From: Acidobacteriota bacterium
GTDB taxonomy: Bacteria > Acidobacteriota > Terriglobia > Terriglobales > Acidobacteriaceae
DNA: 8,262 nt
Assembly (NCBI GenBank): GCA_021810735.1
Contig: JAJZIF010000146.1
Location: forward strand, 1 to 8,262
Direction of reading: 5' to 3'
The position numbers and the translations under genes were made by a program. The notes beneath the pieces were generated by a model that saw only the letters and a program-made list of their open reading frames with translations, ran no database searches and was not told the DNA's origin. Positions 1-6,735 of the stretch are shown here, piece by piece; positions within the stretch are counted from its first letter, which is position 1; the number at the start of each line of letters is the position of its first letter.

Positions 1-1512
1 ATGCACCTGGATCATCAGATTCCGGATATCTGGTACGAGGCTGACCTGGAAGCGGGGGGATTTCATGCGGCGGGGGTGACGATTCCGGGTGTGCCGTTCA
101 TTGTTGCGGGGCACAACGATCACGTTGCGTGGGGATTTACGGCGCTTTACGGAGATACGCAGGATCTATACGTGGAGCACCTGAACGGCAAGGGCGAGTA
201 TGAGACGGCGACGGGATGGAAGCCGCTGAAGGAGCTGCACGAGGTGATTCCGGTGCGGGGCGGCAAGGGCGTTCCGTTGACGGTGAAGATCACGGATCAT
301 GGGCCGGTGCTGAATCCCGTGCTGCCGCATACGCATGAGACGGTGGCGCTCGAGTGGAATGCGTTCAGCCCGGAGGCGGACCGGCTGCCGCTGTATGCGC
401 TGGATTCGGCGACGAACTGGAAGAGCTTTTGCGCGGCATTTCAGCACTGGTGGGGGCCATCGCTGAACGTGGTGTATGCGGATGACAAGGGCAATATCGG
501 GTATCACGCGATTGGGTATATCCCGTACCGTCCAAACGGGTTGATGGGGGTTCCAATCCAGGATGCGAGCCAGCATGAATGGAAGGGATTCATTCCTTTT
601 GACAAGCTGCCGTGGGCCTATAACCCTCCGGACGGGCTGCTGGCGACGGCGAACGCGCGGGTGACGCCGAACGATGATCCGTGGCCGATTACGTTGGAAT
701 GGGCCGCGCCGTACCGGAACCAGCGGATATGGGAGACACTGAGCGGGCGGAAGGATTTGACTCCGGCGGAGATGATGGCGCTGCAGACGAGCGTGTATTC
801 GTCGCTGGACAAGGAGCTGGCGCGGCGGCTGGCGCAAGCGATTGACCACTCGGAGCACCCGGGAAAGCGGCTGCGGCAGGCTGCGGAACTGCTGCAGGGA
901 TGGAATGGCGAGATGGGGGTGAACTCGGCGGCGGCGAGCATTGTGGTGCAGGCGAAGGCGGCTTTCTGGCCGATGGTGCTGAAGCCAAAGCTGGGCAAGG
1001 AATGGAGGATCTACAGCTGGGCCGAGAGCTCGTATGTGCAGGAAGAGATGATGATGAACGGGCCTGGGGAGTGGCTTCCGAAGCGATACGGGAACTGGAA
1101 TGATTTTTTGGCAGCGGTGGTGCGTCGTGGTCTAAGAGACGGACATGCTCCCAGGGATCTGGCGAAATGGAAGTACGGGTCGTGGCATGTGCTGGAGGTA
1201 GAGCATCCACTGTGGGGAATGCTGCCGTGGTTCAAGGATTGGACGGGCGTGGGACCGCTGCCGCAGTCGGGCAGCAAGTCGACGGTGAAGCAGGTGGGGC
1301 GGAGCTTTGGGCCGTCGCAGCGGTTCACGATTGACTGGGCTCACCCGGACAAGGCGACAGAGAACATCTTCATGGGGCAGTCTGGGGATCCGGTCAGCCC
1401 GTGGTACCGGGACCAGTTTCCGTACTGGTATCAGGGCAAGTCGATTGTGCTGCCGTATGGAAGGGCCGAAGTGGATCGGGATACGAAGGACACGCTGCGG
1501 CTGGAACCGTGA
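1..1512 (+). CDS. Penicillin acylase family protein (peptidase S45), 3' part; 5' end outside the window
   Basis: Ntn-hydrolase that cleaves an amide bond to release an acyl group. The family includes penicillin acylases and acyl-homoserine-lactone acylases and is normally exported to the periplasm and self-cleaved into two chains. The visible 503 residues are most of the beta chain. They begin at MHLDHQIPDIWYEADL, which matches the segment just after the nucleophile region in this family (the usual ..NDPHL..PSIWYE..), so the ATG at base 1 is an internal Met and not a start. The catalytic Ser, the alpha chain and any signal peptide lie upstream and cannot be checked. Other family marks are GHNDHVAWGFT (about 37-47), VVYADDKGNIGYHAIGYIPYR (157-177), LLATANARVTP (213-223) and the C-terminal block GQSGDPVSPWYRDQF (459-473). 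The frame is open to a TGA at 1510-1512. Substrate cannot be told from sequence. The family call is firm. Confidence 0.93.
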   Translation: MHLDHQIPDIWYEADLEAGGFHAAGVTIPGVPFIVAGHNDHVAWGFTALYGDTQDLYVEHLNGKGEYETATGWKPLKELHEVIPVRGGKGVPLTVKITDHGPVLNPVLPHTHETVALEWNAFSPEADRLPLYALDSATNWKSFCAAFQHWWGPSLNVVYADDKGNIGYHAIGYIPYRPNGLMGVPIQDASQHEWKGFIPFDKLPWAYNPPDGLLATANARVTPNDDPWPITLEWAAPYRNQRIWETLSGRKDLTPAEMMALQTSVYSSLDKELARRLAQAIDHSEHPGKRLRQAAELLQGWNGEMGVNSAAASIVVQAKAAFWPMVLKPKLGKEWRIYSWAESSYVQEEMMMNGPGEWLPKRYGNWNDFLAAVVRRGLRDGHAPRDLAKWKYGSWHVLEVEHPLWGMLPWFKDWTGVGPLPQSGSKSTVKQVGRSFGPSQRFTIDWAHPDKATENIFMGQSGDPVSPWYRDQFPYWYQGKSIVLPYGRAEVDRDTKDTLRLEP

Positions 1513-1630
1513 GCGGAGTGGAGGAGTCGCCTCAGGCTTGCGTTGATCGGTTTACAACCTTCAATTGTCCACCACGCCAAGCTTTCCGGCGAAACCTTTG
1601 CAAGGCTGGAGGAGATTCTTGAGGAACGCG

Positions 1631-1795
1631 TCAGAGATTCAGTTTCAGAAGCCTGGCATTCATCCTGGCGTCCGCGATACGGCGCGCGTGCGCTCTGCGA
1701 TGCGCTGCTCTCCATCGCTCTCCTGACAGAATTAGCGGGAGGAAAGACAGAGTCAGCGCGAGAAAAATCCCTATAAGAATCGCTATTGTCTTCAT
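1631..1795 (-). CDS. Candidate small single-span membrane protein, 54 aa, unrecognised
   Basis: I do not recognise this protein. Read on the - strand from an ATG at 1795-1793 to a TGA at 1633-1631, it starts MKTIAILIGIFLALTLSFLP, a clean hydrophobic span of about 20 residues, followed by an Arg/His-rich tail (SGERWRAAHRRAHARRIADA...). By the positive-inside rule the tail would be cytoplasmic. A GAGG lies 5 nt before the ATG on that strand, and a TACACT -10-like hexamer lies 17 nt before the ATG with a weak -35. An in-frame ATG at 1843-1841, with GGAGAG 7 nt upstream, would give a 70-aa version. It converges on the acylase gene and diverges from ispA. A + strand frame also stays open over 1543-1776 but begins with TTG, has no ribosome site and shows no domain, so the - strand reading is preferred. 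Non-coding DNA remains possible. Confidence 0.4.
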   Translation of the reverse strand: MKTIAILIGIFLALTLSFLPLILSGERWRAAHRRAHARRIADARMNARLLKLNL

Positions 1796-1953
1796 CACGG
1801 CCTCGTGCCAATAGTGTAACAGTTCTCGGCTCGGACGGTACATCGCGGGGCTCTCCAGCAAAAAAATGCAATCAACGCAACGTCAGGACACTATCCGGAG
1901 TGAGCCTGGCCCCGTTATGAGGGCAGGAGTTCATTTATGATTAAGGATTGAAA

Positions 1954-2865
1954 ATGTCCGCGATCGTTGATGTTACCGAAATTCGTCGCCATGGGGTGGA
2001 AATCACCGATGCCGCACTGGAACGGCTGATTCCCGCCGCGGAGGTGGTACCGTCGTCCATTCACAAGGCGATGCGCCACAGCGTGTTTGCCGGAGGCAAG
2101 CGCCTGAGGCCGATTCTGGCGATGGAGGCGGCACGGACGATTCGCGCGGCGCGGGGCCTGGATGGGCTGCCGGAAGGAATTGAGGAACTGGGCGCGGCGA
2201 TCGAGATGCTGCACACGTACTCGCTGATTCATGATGACTTGCCGGCTCTGGATAACGACGATTTGCGACGGGGTAAGCCGACCTGCCACGTGGCGTACGG
2301 CGAGGCGATTGCGATCCTGGCCGGGGATGCGCTGCAGACGCAGGCCTATGAGGTGCTGGCGGGGATGAAATGCCCGGCAGCGGCGACGGTGCAAATTGTC
2401 CGGCTGATTGCCGAGGCGACGGGCACGGTGGAAGGCATGATTGGCGGGCAGGTGCTGGATCTGGAAGGGGAAGGCACAAAGCCGACGCCGGACTCAGTGG
2501 ATGCGATTCACAGGGCCAAGACGGGCGCGCTGATCCGAGTGAGCATTGTGACGGGCGGCATCTATGCCGGGGCCACGGCGGAGGATGTGGAGCGGCTGAC
2601 GACGTTCGGGCGCAAGGCGGGACTGGCGTTCCAGATAGTGGACGACATCCTGGATGTGACGCAGGATTCTGAGCACCTGGGCAAGACTGCGGGTAAGGAT
2701 CTGGCGACGGACAAGGCGACGTGGCCGGCGGTGTTTGGGATCGAGGCCTCGCGGAACGACGCGGCCCGGCTGATTCGGGAGGCGTTTGCGGCGCTGGAGC
2801 CCTATGGGCAAGCGGCCGAAGGGCTGCGGATGGTGGCCCGTTACCTGGTGGAACGGACTCACTGA
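1954..2865 (+). CDS. ispA: Polyprenyl diphosphate synthase, farnesyl/geranylgeranyl type (IspA-like)
   Basis: Trans-prenyltransferase that condenses isopentenyl diphosphate with allylic diphosphates to make C15 (or C20) diphosphates for quinones, undecaprenyl carrier and other isoprenoids; cytosolic and Mg-dependent. Numbering from the ATG at 1954 (303 aa): GGKRLRP at 47-53, first Asp-rich motif DDLPALDNDD at 94-103 preceded by YSLIH, GQVLDL at 165-170, KTGALI at 189-194, second Asp-rich motif DDILD at 230-234, and GKTAGKDLATDKATWP at 243-258. The two-residue insertion in the first Asp-rich motif and the Tyr five residues before it are as in E. coli IspA, which favours C15; chain length cannot be settled by eye. 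A TTG six bases upstream (1948) is also in frame, but AAGGA at 1943-1947 abuts it and sits an ideal 6 nt before the ATG, so ATG is chosen. Unlike many genomes, no xseB or dxs is adjacent. Confidence 0.93.
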   Translation: MSAIVDVTEIRRHGVEITDAALERLIPAAEVVPSSIHKAMRHSVFAGGKRLRPILAMEAARTIRAARGLDGLPEGIEELGAAIEMLHTYSLIHDDLPALDNDDLRRGKPTCHVAYGEAIAILAGDALQTQAYEVLAGMKCPAAATVQIVRLIAEATGTVEGMIGGQVLDLEGEGTKPTPDSVDAIHRAKTGALIRVSIVTGGIYAGATAEDVERLTTFGRKAGLAFQIVDDILDVTQDSEHLGKTAGKDLATDKATWPAVFGIEASRNDAARLIREAFAALEPYGQAAEGLRMVARYLVERTH

Positions 2866-2916
2866 GAACAGTGCGGCACCGTTTCGAGGCCGGGGCGCGG
2901 GAGTTTCCGCTGCATG

Positions 2917-2932
2917 GCACGGGCTGCCGTGC
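2917..2932 (+). terminator. Hairpin downstream of ispA, possible weak terminator
   Basis: Perfect 6-bp inverted repeat GCACGG-gctg-CCGTGC, 51 bases after the ispA stop. It has no following T tract (gatatgtgac follows), so it is not a standard intrinsic terminator. It may still pause transcription, or be chance in GC-rich DNA. It ends just upstream of the first citrate synthase promoter candidate. Confidence 0.25.
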
Positions 2933-2937
2933 GATAT

Positions 2938-2967
2938 GTGACAAGGCTTTCCGGCGTAGGCTATAAA
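2938..2967 (+). promoter_or_regulatory. Promoter candidate P1 for citrate synthase
   Basis: GTGACA (2938-2943), an 18-base spacer and TATAAA (2962-2967). Each hexamer matches 5 of 6 positions of the sigma70 consensus. Transcription would begin near 2974, giving a leader of about 140 nt before gltA. Found by eye. Confidence 0.5.
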
Positions 2968-2982
2968 AAAGAGTTGCCTGTT

Positions 2983-3011
2983 TTGACTCGTCGATGTGCG
3001 AGCAGGATAAC
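2983..3011 (+). promoter_or_regulatory. Promoter candidate P2 for citrate synthase
   Basis: TTGACT (2983-2988; 5 of 6), a 17-base spacer and GATAAC (3006-3011; 4 of 6). Expected start near 3018, with a leader of about 98 nt. Together with P1 this makes a tandem promoter arrangement ahead of gltA. Confidence 0.5.
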
Positions 3012-3053
3012 GTGTGCCTTTGTTCGATGGGCATTGGAAATTCAGAGGGAGCA

Positions 3054-3131
3054 ATGTGGGAGCCCCCGCCCGCTGGCGCCCGTCTAAATAGATTTGAGAG
3101 GAGTAGAGGAGACGTATGTCGACTGCTGTAG
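3054..3131 (+). other. Short upstream reading frame overlapping the gltA start, 25 codons, speculative
   Basis: ATG at 3054 preceded by GAGGGAG (3045-3051), reading MWEPPPAGARLNRFERSRGD then VCRLL and a TAG at 3129-3131. An earlier in-frame ATG lies at 3027. It ends 16 bases inside gltA in another frame. If translated, it could affect initiation at gltA by coupling or interference. The spacing after the purine run is tight (2-4 nt) and the peptide resembles nothing I know, so it may be chance. Confidence 0.15.
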
Positions 3132-4249
3132 CAAGTAAAGGACTGGAAGGAATTGTTGCTGCCAACTCAGGCATTTGCTGGATCGACGGAGATGCAGGGG
3201 TGCTGGCGTATCGCGGTATCGACATTCACGATCTCGCTACCCACTCAAACTTTGAGGAGACCACCTACCTGCTGTGGCACGGCAAGCTGCCTTCGAAGGA
3301 AGAGCTGGCTGCCTTCCGGCAGAAGCTGGCCGCGGCCCGCAAGATGGACCCGAAGATTTACGATCTGCTGCGCTCCTTTCCGAAGAGCGGCACACCGATG
3401 CAGGCGTTGCGCACGGCGGTTTCGGCGCTGAGCTTTTACGATCCCGACGAGAAGGCTGTCGATCACGATTCGAATGTGCGGAAGTCGTTTGACCTGACGG
3501 CGCAGATTGCGATGATCGTGGCGGCGTTTGACCGCATCCGCAAGGGCAAGGAGATTGTGGAGCCGGATCTTTCGCTTTCGCATGCCGGCAACTTTATCTA
3601 CATGCTGACCGGCGAGAAACCGAGCGAGACGGCGACCAAGGCGTTTGACATTGCGCTGATTCTGCATGCGGACCATGAGCTGAATGCTTCCACGTTTGCG
3701 GCACGCGTGATTGCGGCGACGCTCTCAGATGTGCACTCGGCGATTACCGGGGCGATTGGCGCGCTGAAGGGACCGCTGCACGGCGGAGCGAATGAGAACG
3801 TGATGCGCATGCTGTTTGCCATCGACAAGAGCGGCGAGGATCCGGTGGAGCACGTGCGCAAGATGCTGGCTGAAAAGAAGAAGGTTTCCGGCTTCGGACA
3901 CCGCGTGTACCACACGGAGGATCCGCGCGCGACGCACCTGCGCCGCATGTCCGAGGATCTTGGACGGTCAGCAAACAACGCGAAGTGGTTTGAGATGTCG
4001 CGCAAGATCGAGCTGTTCATCAACGAGGAGAAGAAGCTCAACGCGAATGTGGACTTCTACTCGGCTTCGACGTACACGACGCTGGGGATCGACATTGACC
4101 TGTTCACGCCGATTTTTGCGGTGAGCCGCATTGCGGGCTGGACGGCGCACGTGATCGAGCAACTGGACGACAACCGGCTGATTCGCCCGCGCGCGGAGTA
4201 TATCGGACCGGTGTATCCAACGAAATACGTCCCGATGGCACAGCGTTAG
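3116..4249 (+). CDS. gltA: Citrate synthase, short (~377 aa) type
   Basis: Condenses oxaloacetate and acetyl-CoA to citrate, the entry step of the TCA cycle; cytosolic. The 377-aa length fits the short citrate synthase group without the extended N-terminus of E. coli GltA. Active-site motifs: LHADHELNAST (183-193, oxaloacetate-binding His187), KGPLHGGANENV (218-229, catalytic His222), GFGHRVY (259-265), DPRA (269-272), NVDFYSA (311-317, catalytic Asp313) and RPRAEYIGP (357-365). All key residues are present. The start at 3116 has GAGGAG (3106-3111) 4 nt upstream and a further GAGAGGAG at 3096-3103. It appears to be a single-gene transcript, with tandem promoter candidates upstream and a strong terminator 22 bases after the stop. 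The short group also includes 2-methylcitrate synthases, but no prp genes adjoin, so citrate synthase is preferred. Confidence 0.95.
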   Translation: MSTAVASKGLEGIVAANSGICWIDGDAGVLAYRGIDIHDLATHSNFEETTYLLWHGKLPSKEELAAFRQKLAAARKMDPKIYDLLRSFPKSGTPMQALRTAVSALSFYDPDEKAVDHDSNVRKSFDLTAQIAMIVAAFDRIRKGKEIVEPDLSLSHAGNFIYMLTGEKPSETATKAFDIALILHADHELNASTFAARVIAATLSDVHSAITGAIGALKGPLHGGANENVMRMLFAIDKSGEDPVEHVRKMLAEKKKVSGFGHRVYHTEDPRATHLRRMSEDLGRSANNAKWFEMSRKIELFINEEKKLNANVDFYSASTYTTLGIDIDLFTPIFAVSRIAGWTAHVIEQLDDNRLIRPRAEYIGPVYPTKYVPMAQR

Positions 4250-4270
4250 GCGCAGTGATGAAGGGCAGAG

Positions 4271-4294
4271 GGCGTCCCGGGCGGGGCGCCTTTT
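4271..4294 (+). terminator. Intrinsic terminator after gltA
   Basis: Stem GGCGTCCC (4271-4278), loop GGGC, stem GGGGCGCC (4283-4290): eight continuous pairs including one G-U, followed directly by TTTT (4291-4294) and then gcgTTT. Placed 21 bases after the gltA stop, it separates gltA from the cysteine desulfurase gene. Confidence 0.85.
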
Positions 4295-4342
4295 GCGTTT
4301 GGAACGCGCGACGGGCAGTTTCTCCAAGAAGCGGCGTGAATC

Positions 4343-4348
4343 TACAAT
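4343..4348 (+). promoter_or_regulatory. -10 element candidate very close to the cysteine desulfurase start
   Basis: TACAAT matches 5 of 6 consensus positions and lies 11 bases before the ATG at 4360. The best -35 at normal spacing is poor (TTCTCC, 4320-4325, 3 of 6). Initiation about 7 nt downstream would leave a leader of only about 5 nt, which would agree with the absence of a Shine-Dalgarno sequence there. Confidence 0.4.
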
Positions 4349-4359
4349 AGAGACAAGAC

Positions 4360-5520
4360 ATGCGACGGATATACATGGACGCGAATGCCACCACCCCGGT
4401 GCTGCCGGAGGTGCTGGAGGCGATGCGTCCGTGGTTTCTGGAGAGCTTTGGGAATGCATCGTCGATTCACCAGCCGGGGCAGCGAGCGCGGGCGGCGGTA
4501 GAGCAGGCGCGGGCGCATGTGGCGAAGCTGCTGGGGTGCCGTCCTGCGGAGATTGTGTTTACTTCGGGCGGGACGGAGAGCGACAACGCCGCGCTGTTTG
4601 GGATGGTGCGGCCGGGCGACCATCTGATTACGAGTTCCATTGAGCATCACGCGGTGCTGCACGTAGCCGAGCGGCTGCGTGAGCGCGGTGTGGAAGTGAC
4701 GTTTCTGCCGGTTTCGACGGAGGGTCTGGTGGATCCGCAGGATGTGGGGCGGGCTATCCAGCCGAATACGAAGCTGATCAGCGTGATGTACGCGAACAAC
4801 GAGACGGGCGCGATTCAGCCGGTTGCGGAGATTGGGAAGATTGCGCGCGAGGCGGGGGTTCGCTTTCATACTGATGCGGTGCAGGCGGCGGGCAAGCTGC
4901 CGCTGGACGTAGAGACGCTGGGCGTGGATTTGCTGAGTATTTCCGGGCACAAGATGCATGCGCCACAGGGGACGGGAGTTCTGTACATCCGCAAGGGGCT
5001 GCAGTTGGAGCCAATGATCTTCGGCGGATCGCATGAGCGGCAGCGCCGGGCCGGAACGGAGAATGTTCCGGGGATTGTCGGACTGGGCAAGGCGGCAGAG
5101 ATTGCACTGGAGAATCTGCATTCCGGCGGGGTGGAGCGGCTGGCTGCGCTGCGCGACCGGCTGGAGCAGGGGATCGTGGCCGCGGTTCCGGGAGCAGGCG
5201 TGCACAGTGGGGCCGTGCCGCGGACGGCGAACACGAGCAGCATCTACTTTGACCACCTGGAAGGCGAGGCGCTGGTGATTGCGCTGGACCTGCGAGGGCT
5301 GGCTACGTCGGGCGGTTCGGCATGCATGTCCGGCGCGACCGATCCTTCGCATGTGCTTCTGGCGATGGGAGTTACGCCGAAGCATGCGCGCGCGAGCATT
5401 CGCTTCAGCCTGAGCAAGCTGAATACGGATGAAGATGTGGATGCAGCGCTGGAGATTGTCCCGGCAGCGGTGGAGCGGCTGAGGGAGCTTTCGCCGGTGA
5501 ACGCGGGGACGCTGGGGTAA
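4360..5520 (+). CDS. Cysteine desulfurase, class I (NifS/IscS family)
   Basis: PLP enzyme that converts cysteine to alanine and holds the sulfur as a persulfide for tRNA thiolation or Fe-S assembly; cytosolic. It has 386 aa, the family's usual size. Motifs: MRRIYMDANATTPV (1-14), TSGGTESDN (68-76), EHHAVL (95-100), YANNETGAIQP (144-154), HTDAVQAAGKLP (170-181), the PLP lysine K198 in SGHKMHAPQGTG, AGTENVPGIVG (231-241), and the persulfide cysteine C322 in SGGSACMSG, in the class I setting. The ATG at 4360 gives the standard N-terminus; a second ATG at 4375 would remove the first strand. No clear Shine-Dalgarno precedes it (tagagacaagac). mnmA follows after 60 bases, so tRNA 2-thiouridine synthesis is a likely main role. 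No iscU, iscA or regulator lies beside it, so an IscS, NifS or IscS2 name cannot be fixed. Confidence 0.94.
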   Translation: MRRIYMDANATTPVLPEVLEAMRPWFLESFGNASSIHQPGQRARAAVEQARAHVAKLLGCRPAEIVFTSGGTESDNAALFGMVRPGDHLITSSIEHHAVLHVAERLRERGVEVTFLPVSTEGLVDPQDVGRAIQPNTKLISVMYANNETGAIQPVAEIGKIAREAGVRFHTDAVQAAGKLPLDVETLGVDLLSISGHKMHAPQGTGVLYIRKGLQLEPMIFGGSHERQRRAGTENVPGIVGLGKAAEIALENLHSGGVERLAALRDRLEQGIVAAVPGAGVHSGAVPRTANTSSIYFDHLEGEALVIALDLRGLATSGGSACMSGATDPSHVLLAMGVTPKHARASIRFSLSKLNTDEDVDAALEIVPAAVERLRELSPVNAGTLG

Positions 5521-5567
5521 ATTCGAGCCGTAAACTCCAAAATACGCAACTTCTGACAGCTTCCACG

Positions 5568-5573
5568 CATACT
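5568..5573 (+). promoter_or_regulatory. -10-like hexamer just upstream of mnmA, weak
   Basis: CATACT matches 5 of 6 positions and ends 7 bases before the GTG start of mnmA, which would put initiation on or next to the start codon. No -35 match is seen at 15-18 bases upstream. Read-through from the cysteine desulfurase gene is an equal possibility, as no terminator lies in the 60-base gap. Confidence 0.2.
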
Positions 5574-5580
5574 GATACAA

Positions 5581-6693
5581 GTGACATTCAATAACATCGT
5601 CGCAGTGGCCATGTCGGGCGGGGTGGATTCCTCGACCGTAGCAGCCATGCTGCGGGCAGAGGGCTATGAGCTGATCGGCCTGACGCTGCAGCTATGGAAC
5701 CAGCGCCGTCTCGCCGGGCGTGAAGGCATGCCGGAGCAGGTGCAGGGGCGATGCTGCTCGATTGACGATGTCTATGACGCGCGGCGAGTGGCCGAGGCGA
5801 TCGGGATCCCGTACTACCTGGTGAATGAGCAGGAGCGGTTTGAGTCGGACGTGGTGCGGCCGTTTGTGCGGGAGTACCTGGCGGGGCGGACGCCGATTCC
5901 GTGCTCGCTGTGCAACAACCATCTGAAATTTGACCAACTGCTGCTGAGGGCGCGGCAGTTTGGGGCCGATCGCATTGCGACGGGGCACTATGCGCGGAAT
6001 GAGTATGATCCGGCGCGTGGCCGGTGGATTCTGAAGCGGCCCGCCGACCGGTCGAAGGACCAGACGTACTTCCTGTTTGGGCTGACGCAGGAGCAGCTTT
6101 CGCGGACGCTGTTCCCGCTCGGCGGATATACGAAGCCCGAGGTGCGGGAGATTGCCGCAAAGCAGGGGCTGGCGCTGGCCGCGAAGCCGGATTCGCAGGA
6201 GATCTGCTTTATTCCCGGCGGGGATTACAAGCAGTTTATTGACGCGTACCTGGACGAGCAGGGCGAGGAGATGCCCGATACGGCGGGCGAAATGGTGACG
6301 GCGAGCGGCGAAGTGCTGGGCCGGCATGAGGGGATCCACAACTTTACCGTGGGCCAGCGCAAGGGGCTGGGCGTGAACTCGACGAACCCGCTGTATGTGC
6401 TGCAGATTGATCCGGCGGAGAATCGCGTGGTGGTGGGCGGCAGCGAGGAACTGGCGACGACGACCTTTCGCGCACGGGAGCTGAACTGGATTACGATTCC
6501 TGAGTTGAAGGGCGAGATTCGAGCCGAGGTGAAGATCCGCCACCGGCATGAGCCGGCGGCGGCGGTGATTCGAGCAGTGGGCGAAGGTGAAGTGGAGATT
6601 GTGTTTGATGTGCCGCAGCGCGCCGTGACGCCTGGACAGTCGGCCGTGTTCTACAACGGCGATGAAGTGGCAGGCGGCGGCTGGATCGCGTGA
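5581..6693 (+). CDS. mnmA: tRNA-specific 2-thiouridylase MnmA
   Basis: ATP-dependent enzyme that adenylates U34 of the Lys, Glu and Gln tRNAs and replaces O2 with sulfur relayed from a cysteine desulfurase. It has 370 aa, full length. PP-loop SGGVDSS (12-18), CCSIDDVYDARRVA (58-71), PCSLCNNHLKF (107-117, first catalytic Cys as C111), GHYAR (135-139), KDQTYFL (159-165), KPDSQEICF (202-210, second catalytic Cys C209), TVGQRKGLG (256-264) and the C-terminal barrel motif TPGQSAVFY (350-358). The usual TPNPC is TPIPC here. The GTG at 5581 is the only start that retains the first strand NIVAVAMSGG: a stop at 5554-5556 blocks earlier starts, and the next ATG (5611) falls at the PP-loop itself. There is no evident ribosome site. 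It lies 60 bases after the cysteine desulfurase gene, its expected sulfur donor. Confidence 0.96.
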   Translation: MTFNNIVAVAMSGGVDSSTVAAMLRAEGYELIGLTLQLWNQRRLAGREGMPEQVQGRCCSIDDVYDARRVAEAIGIPYYLVNEQERFESDVVRPFVREYLAGRTPIPCSLCNNHLKFDQLLLRARQFGADRIATGHYARNEYDPARGRWILKRPADRSKDQTYFLFGLTQEQLSRTLFPLGGYTKPEVREIAAKQGLALAAKPDSQEICFIPGGDYKQFIDAYLDEQGEEMPDTAGEMVTASGEVLGRHEGIHNFTVGQRKGLGVNSTNPLYVLQIDPAENRVVVGGSEELATTTFRARELNWITIPELKGEIRAEVKIRHRHEPAAAVIRAVGEGEVEIVFDVPQRAVTPGQSAVFYNGDEVAGGGWIA

Positions 6694-6702
6694 GTGATTC
6701 CC

Positions 6703-6708
6703 TATACT
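6703..6708 (+). promoter_or_regulatory. -10-like hexamer between mnmA and the MITE-like element
   Basis: TATACT, 5 of 6 consensus, with no good -35 at 16-18 bases. If active it would start near 6715 and transcribe through the palindromic element toward the glycosyltransferase. It may be an original promoter now separated from that gene by the insertion. Confidence 0.25.
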
Positions 6709-6735
6709 CTCGATGGAAGTTCGTTTGCTGTTGCT

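Noticed and set aside
1..3. ATG at the first base taken as the acylase start
   Set aside because: It would remove the nucleophile Ser and the whole alpha chain, and the residues here align to the middle of the family; the codon is internal.
166..858. 230-codon - strand frame opposite the acylase gene
   Set aside because: Arg/Pro-rich shadow with no domain content; the + strand frame carries all family motifs.
1543..1776. 77-codon + strand frame after the acylase gene
   Set aside because: TTG start without a ribosome site and no recognisable fold; it overlaps the better - strand candidate. It could not be fully excluded.
2003..3034. 343-codon - strand frame opposite ispA and the gltA leader
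   Set aside because: Ser/Pro/Arg-rich low-complexity translation with no recognisable motif; antisense shadow of ispA.
4342..5580. 412-codon open frame on the - strand opposite the cysteine desulfurase gene
   Set aside because: Arg/His/Leu/Pro-rich translation with no domain, exactly opposite a well-conserved gene; an effect of strong third-position GC bias.
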